From: Chelonoidis abingdonii
Taxonomy: Eukaryota > Chordata > Testudines > Testudinidae
Assembly (NCBI RefSeq): GCF_003597395.2
Contig: NC_133774.1
Location: 32,089,368 to 32,153,367 of the forward strand
DNA: 64,000 nt
Direction of reading: 5' to 3'
The notes beneath the pieces are model-generated. The model was not told the origin of the DNA, did not search any database, and saw only the letters and a list, made by a program, of their open reading frames with translations. Below, piece after piece: positions 1 through 9,451 of this stretch. Within the stretch, counting starts at the first letter, position 1, and each line of letters begins with the position of its first letter. The position numbers were made by a program, and so were the translations under genes.

Positions 1-486
1 GGCATTTCATCTTCTGTAATGGAGCTTTGATAGAACAGATTTGTCTCCCCATACAGCGATCAGATCCAGTATCTCCCTTCCCGTACGGTCCATGCTGGAA
101 CTCTTTTTCGATTTGGGACTGCATTGCCACCTGTGCTGATCAGAGCTCCACGCTGGGCAAACAGGAAATGAAAATCAAAATTTCCTGGGGCTTTTCCTGT
201 TTACCTGGCCACTGCATCTGAGTTCAGATTGCTGTCCAGAGCGGTCACAGTGGAGCACTACGGGATATCACCCGGAAGCCAATACCGTCGATTTGCAGCC
301 ACACTAACCCTAATCCGATATGGTAATACCGATTTTAGCGCTACTCCTCTCGTTGGGGAGGAGTACAGAAACCGATTTAAAGAGCTCTTTATATCGATAT
401 AAAGAGCCTCGTAGTGTGGACGGGTGCGCAGTTAAATCGGTTTAACGCTGCTAAAATCAGTTTAAACGCGTAGTGTAGACCAGGCC
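1..486 (-). mobile_element. PIF/Harbinger-like DNA transposon, terminal part (enters from outside the window)
   Basis: Read on the minus strand, the element starts at 486 with GGCCTGGTCTACACTAC, a terminus like that of the TSD-supported Harbinger MITE at 34448-34735 (GGCTTTGTCTACAC). It continues through the AT-rich 'AAATCGGTTTAA' subterminal block and into a remnant of a Myb/SANT-like coding exon at 3-90. The other end lies outside the window, so no TSD pair can be tested. I recognise this as a high-copy turtle Harbinger family from its stereotyped subterminal sequence; the family name is not verified. Confidence 0.8.
3..90 (-). pseudogene. Myb/SANT-like DNA-binding domain remnant of a Harbinger transposon
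   Basis: The minus-strand frame reads ...GREILDLIAVWGDKSVLSKL..., the characteristic first helix of Myb/SANT-like proteins carried by vertebrate Harbinger elements. In those elements this second protein helps the transposase reach DNA. The conserved tryptophan (in AVWGD) and the ILDL helix are present. A TGA follows soon after (about position 10), so this copy cannot make the protein. Only this N-terminal helix is inside the window. It is part of the element at 1-486, not a host gene. Confidence 0.75.
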
Positions 487-1090
487 TCACATCTGCTTCA
501 TTAAGTCTTTTAAGATAGATATGTATTTTTTCCATTTTTCTTTCTAACCAGTACCATTGGGGCACACCATGCTGTTTTCTCAGATTTTCTCCATTTTTCC
601 AATCCATTCCATTCTCTTCAACTCAGTTTCCACTTTATGAAGTAATGGGATAGGAATGCTGTTCACAGTATGTTTCAGCATTATCTCTTAAGGTTATTTG
701 TATTGGATCACCTTCCAAAATTCCAATAACACCAAATATTCCATTGAGTTTTCCTCCTTTCTCCCTACACTCATCATAGCTGCCACACTGCGACTGAAAG
801 GCTGTTGATAGGTGATCCTATTATTGAATACACTTTTATTGCAAAGATTTAGTCTTTATAAGTAGTTTCTGTGGTAAACTGTCCCTTGCAGTTTAGAATA
901 TCTACAGAGCTAGTCAGGGGTGTGTCAGGTGACTTCAGCTCTGGCAGGGTTGCAAGGTTGTTGTAAGTCCTGTCTGAGTGACATCTGCTTCTGAGTCAAT
1001 TTTAAACTAAATAGTATTTCATGAATATTCAGTTTCATATGCAAGCCGGTTCTATATCACCACATGTGATGAACCCAGAAACAATAGCTT
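487..1090. other. Unassigned non-coding sequence
   Basis: AT-rich sequence with no recognisable repeat family, coding pattern or RNA gene. The short minus-strand ORF at 389-607 straddles the Harbinger terminus and is a chance frame. Confidence 0.5.
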
Positions 1091-1144
1091 TTGATTGTCT
1101 GTAATAGGAGTCTGCTTTGGTGTGGCAAAATGTCCACATTTTGT

Positions 1145-2090
1145 TTATTTATTATATCTTACACCTTTGGCTGGACATGCATCTTCTCTTGGGAGAAGAA
1201 TTTTTCCACATTTTGTGCATTTAGGCTGCAAGGATTTGGTGTTTGCCTGGAATTTGTTCCTCTTAGCCTGGGAGTTAGTTATCCTTGTCTCAGTGGTCTT
1301 ATGGTAATGACTTGCAGCACTCATGCTGTGTCTGTTAACAGCTTCTAAGCTATTTTTTTGGTTTCCAGGTCTGGCAAGTTGCTTTTGGTTTTGCTGTTTC
1401 ATCAGCTGAAAGTGCATTACTGTTTGAATAACTGGGTTTAGTGTTAAGTGTGTTTTTAATTGTAGCTGCTGTGAAAGATTTTATCTTTCAATCCAATAAC
1501 GAGCCTTTCTCTGATATTTTTATGTTTTGCAGTTCCAAAATCATAGTTTTCAGCCAATGCATGCATATCTCTTATAAAATATTCAGCATTTTTCCCTGGT
1601 CTTGAATCCTCGTGTGAAAACATGCTCTTTTCATAAACCACAATTCTGAGGCATAAAGTATGCATCAGACATAGCCAGAACTCTTTCATATTCATTTTAG
1701 TGACTAATTTCAGTAAAGTCAAAGGATTTTAAAGATATGCTCTGCCTACTTCCCCATGTCATAAATTAAAGAGCTTATATATCTTCAGTTTCCTTGGGGA
1801 GTTTTGTAGCAATTTGAAATCTTGCAAAATACTGCTTCCAGTTTGTCCGTTATGAAGGTTTGTCAAAGCTGAAGTTCACTGGGGCATTGAAGAGTGGCAT
1901 GTTGATGAGATTCTGCAACCTGTGTAGCTTTTTTTTTCTGTCATGTAACCTTTGTTGCTTTGGTCCATCAGTTTGCAATGTTGGTTGCTGTTTTCTTTCT
2001 GTTGCTGTTGTCCTCTGACACCATGTTATGCACACCTTGTACATGGTGAGTTGCAGAGCTGCTACTAGCAGGTCAGGCTTCTGTACCAGA
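1145..2090 (-). pseudogene. Ty3/Gypsy-like retrotransposon gag relic
   Basis: Minus-strand frames read in order as a gag-like protein. About 1850-1900 gives FNAPVNFSFDKPS, followed after a stop by a W..YFARFQIATKL segment; this resembles the FxxP..W..W...F..F..AT.L core of vertebrate Gypsy 'K02A2.6-like' gag. About 1456-1640 gives VVYEKSMF...PGKNAEYFIRDMHALAE and then IRERLVIGLKDK, the second gag block. About 1145-1230 gives CTKCGKI...CPAKG, the start of a CCHC-type zinc knuckle. Several stops and at least two frame changes break the frame. No protease or reverse transcriptase follows downstream on the minus strand, and no LTR pair is visible. Gag normally packages the element's RNA; this copy is dead. 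Confidence 0.7.
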
Positions 2091-2149
2091 TATGGGCTGG
2101 CCACCCTCGTGAACCCACCCCCGATGAGTTCACTATAAAATATGGTAAT

Positions 2150-2569
2150 ATTGGGTCAGGTCTTGCTGAGGTTAGCTTAAATAGGGTATATTACACACAG
2201 TGTCACCTAGTGGCTGAACAGTATAATACTGTTTAGCATTCCGGCAGGATAAAACAGATGGGCGCACACACTATATGGGCAGTTCCTATTTACCATCCCC
2301 AGGAGTATATTTGTGTCTCTGGGCAGTTGGTGAAATTGGATCCGGGAGCTGGAGTTGCTGCTTCCCTGCCAGGTTAACTCCCTGAGGAGACACAGCCCAG
2401 CCCAGCCCAGCCTGAACTAGCTGTACACATCCCCTCTCCTCCACTCCACCCATCTAGGCCCTGACCTTTAGCCCCCTCTACACACTGCTGGCCTCAGGCT
2501 GTGGCAGGCTCCATGCTCTACCCCGGGCATATAAACATGGGTGTCTGGTACTTTCAGACTGAGTACTAT
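2150..2569. other. Unassigned sequence, GC-richer, with a short CAGCC tandem
   Basis: Contains a short run of CAGCC units near 2395-2413 and pyrimidine-rich sequence to about 2470. It lies upstream of the gag relic on its strand, so it could be degraded leader or LTR, but I see no diagnostic termini. Confidence 0.35.
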
Positions 2570-2792
2570 GCCCTGTCATTTTGCAGTGTGGATGCAGGTG
2601 AAGCCACACACTCGAGTCAGAAGGTCTGTGTAGTATAGTATGAGTGTATTAGCACAGCTCTGAAACCAGGTCCAGCAATTGTAAACCCTGATTTACAATG
2701 TAGTATGGACACTCAAGCATGGGCTTGGAAACACCAAGACCACAAGTGTGAGTTCCACAGACCCATGTTTACAATGCAGTATAGACATAGTT
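2570..2792. mobile_element. Probable Harbinger-type MITE fragment
   Basis: Has 'TTTACAATGCAGTATAGACA' near 2769-2788 and a related TTGCAGTGTGGATGCAGG near 2581, terminal motifs typical of reptile MITEs that end in 'tagacatag'. Internal TTTACAATGTAGTATGGACA (2691-2710) repeats the end motif. The termini are too diverged to show a TSD. Confidence 0.45.
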
Positions 2793-3072
2793 CAAGGTCA
2801 CACTAGATGTATTAATAGTCCCTGCTGGCATTAAACCCTTTGAGTTTATCTGCATACAAGAGCTTCTAGTAAAACAAACCCATGAAACACCATCTGAATG
2901 GGGAAAACTCTTACACAAACATGATAAAAAAATAGCAAGACACTCAATGTCTCTTGTGCGTATAAAGAGAGAAATTAAAAAAGAGGCCTCTGAATGACAT
3001 GTGTATTTTTCTGGGTAAACAGGGACATTGAAGTAAACTTCATGAATTTCTTTAATCTGAGAGATAAAATAG

Positions 3073-3758
3073 TGTGACAAAGTTCCTCCTTTACCTTTGT
3101 GGGTCCTGCGCTTATTGGCGGATTTGCTTACCTCAGTGATCTTCCCCTCTAGTGGAACCCACACTCTGGGTCAACTCCTCCTGTGTCTGATCAGGAGTTG
3201 GGAGGTTTGGGGGGAACCCGGGCCCACCCTCTACTCCAGGTTCCAGTCCAGAGCCCTATGGATTGCAGCTGTCTATAGTGCCTCCTGTAACAGCTGCATG
3301 ACAGCTACAACTCCCTGGGCTACTTCCCCATGGCCTCCTCCAAATACCTTCTTTATCCTCACCACAGGACCTTCCTCCTGGTGTCTGATAATGCTTGATT
3401 GTCTGATAATTCCTCAATCTCCGTAGACAACCCTCTCAGTCTCACTCCTTGTGCCTCTTGCACCTACTTCTCACACATGTTTTCCTCTCCTCTGGCTTCC
3501 TCCCTGCCTGACTGGAGTGAGCTCCTTTTCTATACCCAGGTGCCCCTGATTAGCCTGCCCTTGATTGGCTGCAAGGTGTTCTAATCAATGTAGCTATCTC
3601 TAAACTGTTCTAGAAAGATCTTAATTGGCCACAAGTTCCTTGATTAACCTGGAGCAACTGCCATTTGGTTACCATGGTACTAGGGATTTGTTTAGCCTGG
3701 GGCTAACATACCTGTTCCTCAGTACTTTACTGTAGCCATTTGGCCTTGCCCCATCACA
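3073..3758 (+). mobile_element. Solo LTR of a turtle LTR retrotransposon or endogenous retrovirus
   Basis: The segment begins TGTGACAAAGTTCC and ends CCCCATCACA, giving the TG...CA ends and a 5-bp terminal inverted repeat (TGTGA/TCACA). At 686 bp it is normal LTR length. The sequence, including 'GGGTCCTGCGCTTATTGGCG', is one I recognise as a common turtle LTR. No gag, pol or env flanks it, so it is a solo LTR. I do not find a matching 4-6 bp TSD (AATAG left, ACATT right), which suggests decay or a rearranged edge. ORFs inside it on both strands are chance frames. Confidence 0.8.
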
Positions 3759-4324
3759 ACATTTTGAGGAAATGGAGAGAACAAAACAAAACAAAAATAA
3801 AAAATAAACAGACAAAAGACCCAGTAGCACAACTGTACTTTCATAGATCTTGTTTCTGTCTGTTCTATTCCATACTTATAGGTTCTTACACTGCTCCCTT
3901 TACTGTTGTATGTGAGTACCTTCCAGCAGTGACAAACATCTGTCTCTGGTTTTCTCATCCTCTCCCAAGAGGGAGAAGTATGTGTAATGGAGTGTTTTGT
4001 TTTGGAATTGTGGATGTGTGCATTCTATATGGCTATGTTAGAGAAGGCAAGGTCAAAGAAGTGCCTTTCATTTAGAGCAGAAAGCTTGTGATGACCCTGG
4101 GAGAGTTCATTCTATGGCCTTGGGCTGGCCCCCAAGAAAGCTCTGGGCTTTACGCTCATTGTAGAGAGTTCCACTGTGCCAGAGGAGTGAAGTTGTTGAC
4201 CACGGTCATCATTCCAGAGCTGTCTTTTAGATATCCTGTGCACAGGACAAGGAGTGCCTTGAAGATAAGGACTGAGATCTGAAACTTGATTCAATATTCT
4301 TTGGGAATACAGTGAAGAGAGCAG
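3759..4324. other. Unassigned sequence
   Basis: An A-rich run follows the LTR at about 3780-3810. The rest has no recognisable repeat or coding signature. Confidence 0.4.
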
Positions 4325-4790
4325 AGGACAGAGGTCTTATATGCTCATAATAGCCAGTGCTGCTGAGGAGCTACGCCATAGTGTTCTGTACCAGTTGGAA
4401 TTTCCTAAGGCTTCATGCCCAGGCATACTGTATTGCTGTAGCCCAGCCAAGAGGTGATAAAGTTGTGAATAACTTGAGGCCGGGTCATTGTTCACCAAGA
4501 TGGGATGGAATCTTCTAGCCAGCCAAAGATGGTGAAAAGAATTAATCACAGATGCAGTTATGTAAAAACTTAACATCAGCGAGGAATCCAGGAGCACTCC
4601 TAAATTATGGACTGAATTGACCAGTCGTGGGTGTGTACCTTCAATTAAAGGGGACTTCACTCTGGCTGCAAACTCTGCCCACCATGATCACCTCTGTCTT
4701 GCTTCAGTTCAGCTGTGCTTCATCCATAAGCTGATCTCATCCAAGCACTTCACCATGTTGGTGGTGTTGATGGGGCGGTTGTATTTGGTG
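4325..4790 (-). pseudogene. LINE reverse transcriptase relic (Jockey/CR1/L2-like group)
   Basis: On the minus strand, from high to low coordinate, frames read CLDEISLWMKHS, then K.P.IEGTHPRLVNSVHNLGVLLDSSL, then INSFHHLWLARRFHPIL, and after a frame shift VIHNFITSWLGYSNTVCLGM. This order (WM..N.LKLN.dKTE; LGV..D..L; L..I..L.P.L; T..LDYCN.L..GL) is the thumb side of the reverse transcriptase in Jockey-group LINEs, after the catalytic box. Stops and at least one frameshift show it is inactive. Clade assignment is inference; no catalytic FADD box is in the preserved part. Confidence 0.7.
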
Positions 4791-4801
4791 AAGGATAGGT
4801 C

Positions 4802-5238
4802 TGACTTGCTGTGTGCTATTCCATTTTCTGGTTCCTAGTAGCCTCTGTTTTCACTTCTGTTTGAGGACTTTTTTAAAGATATCCATACACAAAAATATGC
4901 ATGCACTTGCAGGGGTGGAGACAATTGGTTGATTGCTCATCAATAATGGTGCCCCAATGACCAATGCAGTTATGGGAATGATGATGATGATGATGATGAT
5001 TGATTCTATATAAGTAACTCATGTCAGGTCTGACATATTCAGTACACCTCACACACTGGTGTCATGATGTTTTTTTAAAAGGTGACATATCATTTGAAAT
5101 TTAATAACACAGTGGTCATTAATGTCACTGTGAAATGTTTGTGACAACTCTGGAGGTGAAATTATGGACACTCTCATATAACCTGGGAGGTAATATGTCC
5201 AATCCTTTGAGATTGGTAGAACTTTTTATATGATGAAC
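4802..5238. other. Unassigned sequence around the ATG microsatellite
   Basis: No recognisable repeat family apart from the microsatellite, and no coding pattern. Confidence 0.4.
4978..5001. repeat. (ATG)n microsatellite
   Basis: About eight uninterrupted ATG/GAT units. Confidence 0.9.
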
Positions 5239-5252
5239 AAGATTTTCAATAA

Positions 5253-5341
5253 AAGCAGCAGAGAATCCTGTGGCACCTTATAGACTAACAGACGTTTTGG
5301 ATCATGAGCTTTCGTGGGTGAATACCCACTTCGTCAGATTG
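5253..5341 (+). mobile_element. 5'-truncated short retroposon with 14-bp target-site duplication
   Basis: The inserted 89 bp carry the very common reptile repeat words 'CACCTTATAGACTAACAGAC' and 'TTTCGTGGGTGAATACCCAC'. The identical 14-mer AAGATTTTCAATAA sits directly on both sides (5239-5252 and 5342-5355), a target-site duplication of the length left by LINE-type target-primed reverse transcription. Longer copies that I recall have extra sequence on the side corresponding to 5253, so this one looks 5'-truncated. I cannot give the family name with certainty. Confidence 0.8.
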
Positions 5342-5355
5342 AAGATTTTCAATAA

Positions 5356-5977
5356 TCTTCACTATATTTGACTTGGCTGTCTGAGTGGAAGCCCAAGGCT
5401 GGGTTGCTTTAAGGGAACTGTCTTGTTGGCTTCTGGGTAATCAGTAAGGTATTGTAGAAGCTGTTTTCTTGCTAGCTTGGTGGATCTAAGTATTAGAATA
5501 ACCAATTTTGGCGATTGTCTGCCCCATTCTTTGTAGTTTGCCCTAATTGAGCAATCTCAGCGTGAGCCCCTGGGATCCTGGTCACACATTGTCTGACCAA
5601 AAACAATAGAAGCCCCATTTACATTCCAATTAGCAGGTGGATGGGAAACCCACAGGAAAGGAAGGTCATCCTGCCTCCTAAACTTTGGAAGTTATAATCA
5701 AGGACAGAAGCCATCTTTGGAACCCATCACTAGACAGATGCAAGTGAAAAGAACTCTTCTTGCCAGCTGAGAAAGATGACTCCTTCAACCAAAGGAATGG
5801 GGTGTAGGGTGAAGTCACTGGGAATTGAAAGTAGGTGCCTGTATCCTGCTAGATTAAGTTTAGATCTTTTAGATGTATGTCTTTTCACTTTTATTGGCTT
5901 GTAACCATCTTTACTTTTATTTCTTTTACTTGGTATCACTTAACCTGTGTCTGGTGTTAATGTTTATTTTATTTTTA
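5356..5977. other. Unassigned sequence
   Basis: No recognisable repeat, RNA gene or coding exon between the retroposon and the hAT MITE. Confidence 0.4.
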
Positions 5978-5985
5978 CTATAAAC

Positions 5986-6280
5986 CAGGGGTTGACAACC
6001 TTTCAGAAGGGGTGTGCAGAGTCTTCATTTATTCACTCTAATTTAATACGTGCCAGTAATACATTTTAACATTTTTAGAAGGTCTCTTTCTATAAGCCTA
6101 TAATATAGAACTAAACTATTGTTGTATGTAAAGTAAATAAGGTTTCTAAAATGTTTAAGAAGCTTCATTTAAAATTAAATTAAAATGCAGAGCCCCCAGA
6201 CCGGTGGCCAGAACCCAGGCAGTGTGAAAATCAGCTCAAGTGCCGCCTTCAGCACCCATGCCATAGGTTGCCTACCCCTG
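5986..6280. mobile_element. hAT MITE with perfect 8-bp TSD
   Basis: Starts CAGGGGTTGACAACC and ends GGTTGCCTACCCCTG; the ends are inverted repeats with 13 of 15 positions matching. Both sides carry the same 8-mer CTATAAAC (5978-5985 and 6281-6288), the length made by hAT transposases. The 295-bp element has no coding capacity and would have needed a hAT transposase in trans. Confidence 0.93.
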
Positions 6281-6288
6281 CTATAAAC

Positions 6289-9258
6289 CAACTCAGTGCT
6301 GTGTTTAAAGGGAAAAAATGTATTTGCTCCAGTTAAATTAATAAGCTGTAATGTGCTTTTTATAGGATCAACAAACCTTCTTATTTCTCTGAATGCTCCA
6401 GAAAAGGCCGGATAGCGGACACTGCAGAGTACATGGTTTTGGGAACATTCATGACTGGGAGTGTGTTGAGATCACCCTGTGACTAGTAACCAAGGCTGGT
6501 GGAGGCCAGGGTGAGGCTGCTGTGCTGTAGGTAGGCTGCTAGAGCCATAGTTGCTGATCCACAGATGCACAGCACATAGACAATCAGGGTGCGACCTGCA
6601 TGCTTGTCTGCTGGCTGCTGGTATCCAGATTATGAGTCCCAGCAGCAGGGCATTTCAGGATCCCTGGGTTACAGGGGAGGTTGTGATACAACCCCTCACT
6701 GGTCTGGATTGCACCCCAGGATCCCATGACAACAGTATAGTAAACAAAGAGATGTGATTTATCACTAAGTATCCATGAAAAGATGATCATATAAATACCT
6801 AGTGGCATGCCAGAACATTTTTAGTTAAGCATGCAATGCTACATTTGCATGCAAAATAGCATCTTCATGACTTGGCATGTATGGTGAGGATGAGGTCACT
6901 CTGTAGAGAGGATCCCATCTTGTTCTATAAAATGGCATGCTCCATGCAGACCTCACATGTACAATGCATGAAAAATTGCACACTATTTGCAAAGTATTCT
7001 AGCTTCATTTGTTTAGCAACTGTTCTGGCTTTCTGGCCAAGACTTTTCAAAACTGGGTACCTAACACTAGGAGCTAAAATCCACATTATGGCATATCAAT
7101 AAGTGGCCATTTTTCAAAAGCGTTGACTTAAGTAGTAGCTGCTGAATTTTCAGTACTTTGGAAAATCAGGTCATGTATTTGGTTTCTTTAAAGTGGACTT
7201 AGAAGCCCAACTTTAAGTACACAGTGTGAATATCTTTGCCATTATGGTTTTAATGGTTTTGTTTTTACAAGTTTGTTGGACTATGGTTTTTGGTTTTTAA
7301 TACTCAAGTCCAGTACCAAAAAAAAAAAAAAAAAAAGCATATTGGGATATTACTCATCTTTGCTGAGAAAGGCACCATTTCTGAACAATTTGTTCCTTGT
7401 GTTACAAAGTTGTTTGTGGGTTGAATCCTACTCCCATATATACATGCCACGTGTGAGCAACTGGATGCATCCCATCTTGTTTGTTTACACCGTGAGTGTG
7501 AATTGTACAGAACTGATGTGTTGAATATATATAGTCAGTTTCTCCATCTTCCCCCACCACAAACAAAAAACATGTCTGAGTGACATCCTACTTACAAATT
7601 TGAGAGTTCAGAACTTAGCTAGATGAGTAAAATGTATTTAAATACTTGATTTGCTGTTTATGGAATTTTACTACATCTGGATAGAAGGATATTGGTAGTT
7701 AGAGACTATATTTAAAATATAGTTTGTGCAAAATTTGATATGGTATTTTTTATATGAAAATACAGGGTATGACAGAACGTTTTTCTTTAGGGATTTTTTG
7801 TCTTAGCCTGCCATGATTTTGTTGTATATATGAAAGTTCATATTGTTGCCCTGTTCTATAATCTTCTCACTCTTCTTGGTCTCAACTTGAGAGCAGGACT
7901 CTTAAAAAAGAGAAAGATATTGAGGATCAAAATGAGTGAATGTAAACTCTGGCCCTTCAGTAATAAGCAAATTGGTTCTTGTAACTCCACTCTCTTGAGA
8001 AGAGTCCATCACTGGAAGTGAGAGCAGACATGAAACAAAGACGAAGAATACAGACTGCCATCTGGGAGCAAAACCTTTTTCTGTGTCCACCATAAAGTCC
8101 TGGGAGGGCAGCTGAGATGCCAGGGCACATTTCTAGGTGGGACAGTAGCATCTATGAAAGGGGAGCAGATCAGCCCTATCATGGATGGTTCATTTACTAT
8201 TACAGCTGGTTAGATTTTTTTTTTTTTTTGAAATGGGGTTTTGAAGGCCGCAAAATTTTACATGGAAAAATGTATTTTTCATTAAAGGTTTGTGATTAAG
8301 TTTCTAAATGAAAAATTATGTTTTTGAAATTTTTGTCTCTAAATTGTGGGAACAAACTACTTTATCACTTACTGTACTTGTTTTCCCCTGGAGAAAAGGG
8401 AGGGAGGATTTTTTTTAAGTGGAATTTTTTCCTACCAAAACAAAATGAAAATTGTAATATAAACATTTTGGCATGTTTTTTGCCCTTGTTCCCCCCTTTG
8501 ACCAGCTTCATTGACCAAGTAATGACTAACAAGAAGAACCTATGTAGAACTTGGAAACAGGCTTCATTTTCCTTCTGTGAACTGTGAGTAACTAAATAAG
8601 GGCTAAGATCTCTACAGATACTGAGTATTACAACACATACACACGTGTGCATAATGCCAACACATATGGATACAACTACACACACACTGTCCAGCATTAA
8701 TGGAAACAACCACTTAACAGATAAGTTTGAATGTTAAACGTTAACTCTGACCCCTCTGCTTATATCATAATGTTTTTGTTTTATTTTTGTATAAATTTAA
8801 TAATAAATAATAATAATAATAATTAATATGGTTTCTTTCTATATAATTATGTAGGGATATAATGTGATGGACCATGGGTATGAAGTGGGGAATGACCAGC
8901 AGTTTTCTTAATTTATGGCATTCATGCAAGGACTCAGTCATATTAGTGGTCCCTGTACACCCTCCAAGCACATGGATTGCTTCCTCCCAGTGCTCCCTAG
9001 GGAAACCAGCCACTCCAAAGAGGTTATAGATGTGCATAGAGGATGCAGAGACATGTTTAGTGCCCTTCTCCACATTGTCCATGCTAAGTGTTGCCACAGC
9101 ATCTATGCTGCCCCTGCATAGACTGAGCATCCCAGGAGGTGCTGTGCTTCCTGAGTGAGAATGCTGTATGTATCATCCCTGGGCAGGGATACTCTGCACC
9201 ATCATAACTGAGGCCATAACTGGGCACAATCTTCATATATTATGTTTTCCCTACAATA
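6289..9258. other. Mostly unassigned AT-rich sequence
   Basis: Contains an A-run (about 7317-7336), a T-run (8216-8230) and a TAA microsatellite (8800-8823). 7030-7200 holds diverged words of the 'CTTTTCAAAA...TACCTAA' palindromic repeat family seen better at 27.5 kb. I see no exon, RNA gene or assignable element in the remainder. Confidence 0.45.
8800..8823. repeat. (TAA)n microsatellite
   Basis: AATAA followed by repeated TAA units. Confidence 0.85.
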
Positions 9259-9260
9259 TA

Positions 9261-9449
9261 CACCTCTACCCCAATATAACACGACTCGATATAACACAAA
9301 TTTGGATATAATGCGGTAAAGCAGCGCTCTGGGGGGGGCAGGACTGCGCACCCCAGTGGATCAGAGGAAGTTCAATATAACCCAGTTTCACCTATAATGC
9401 AGTAAGACTTTCTGGCTCCTGAGGACAGTGTTATATCGAGGTAGAGGTG
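9261..9449. mobile_element. Tc1/mariner-superfamily MITE (TA target)
   Basis: The left end reads CACCTCTACCCCAATATAAC and the reverse complement of the right end reads CACCTCTACCTCGATATAAC. Over 22 bp the ends differ at two positions. TA dinucleotides flank both ends (9259-9260 and 9450-9451), as expected for TA-targeting transposases. The 189-bp interior includes a G-run and the related motif ATATAAC repeated in both orientations, so it folds back. It is non-coding and non-autonomous. Confidence 0.88.
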
Positions 9450-9451
9450 TA

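Noticed and set aside
2769..3426. 131- and 109-codon ORFs on opposite strands
   Set aside because: They run across the LTR boundary at 3073, so they join unrelated sequence; no protein family is recognisable.
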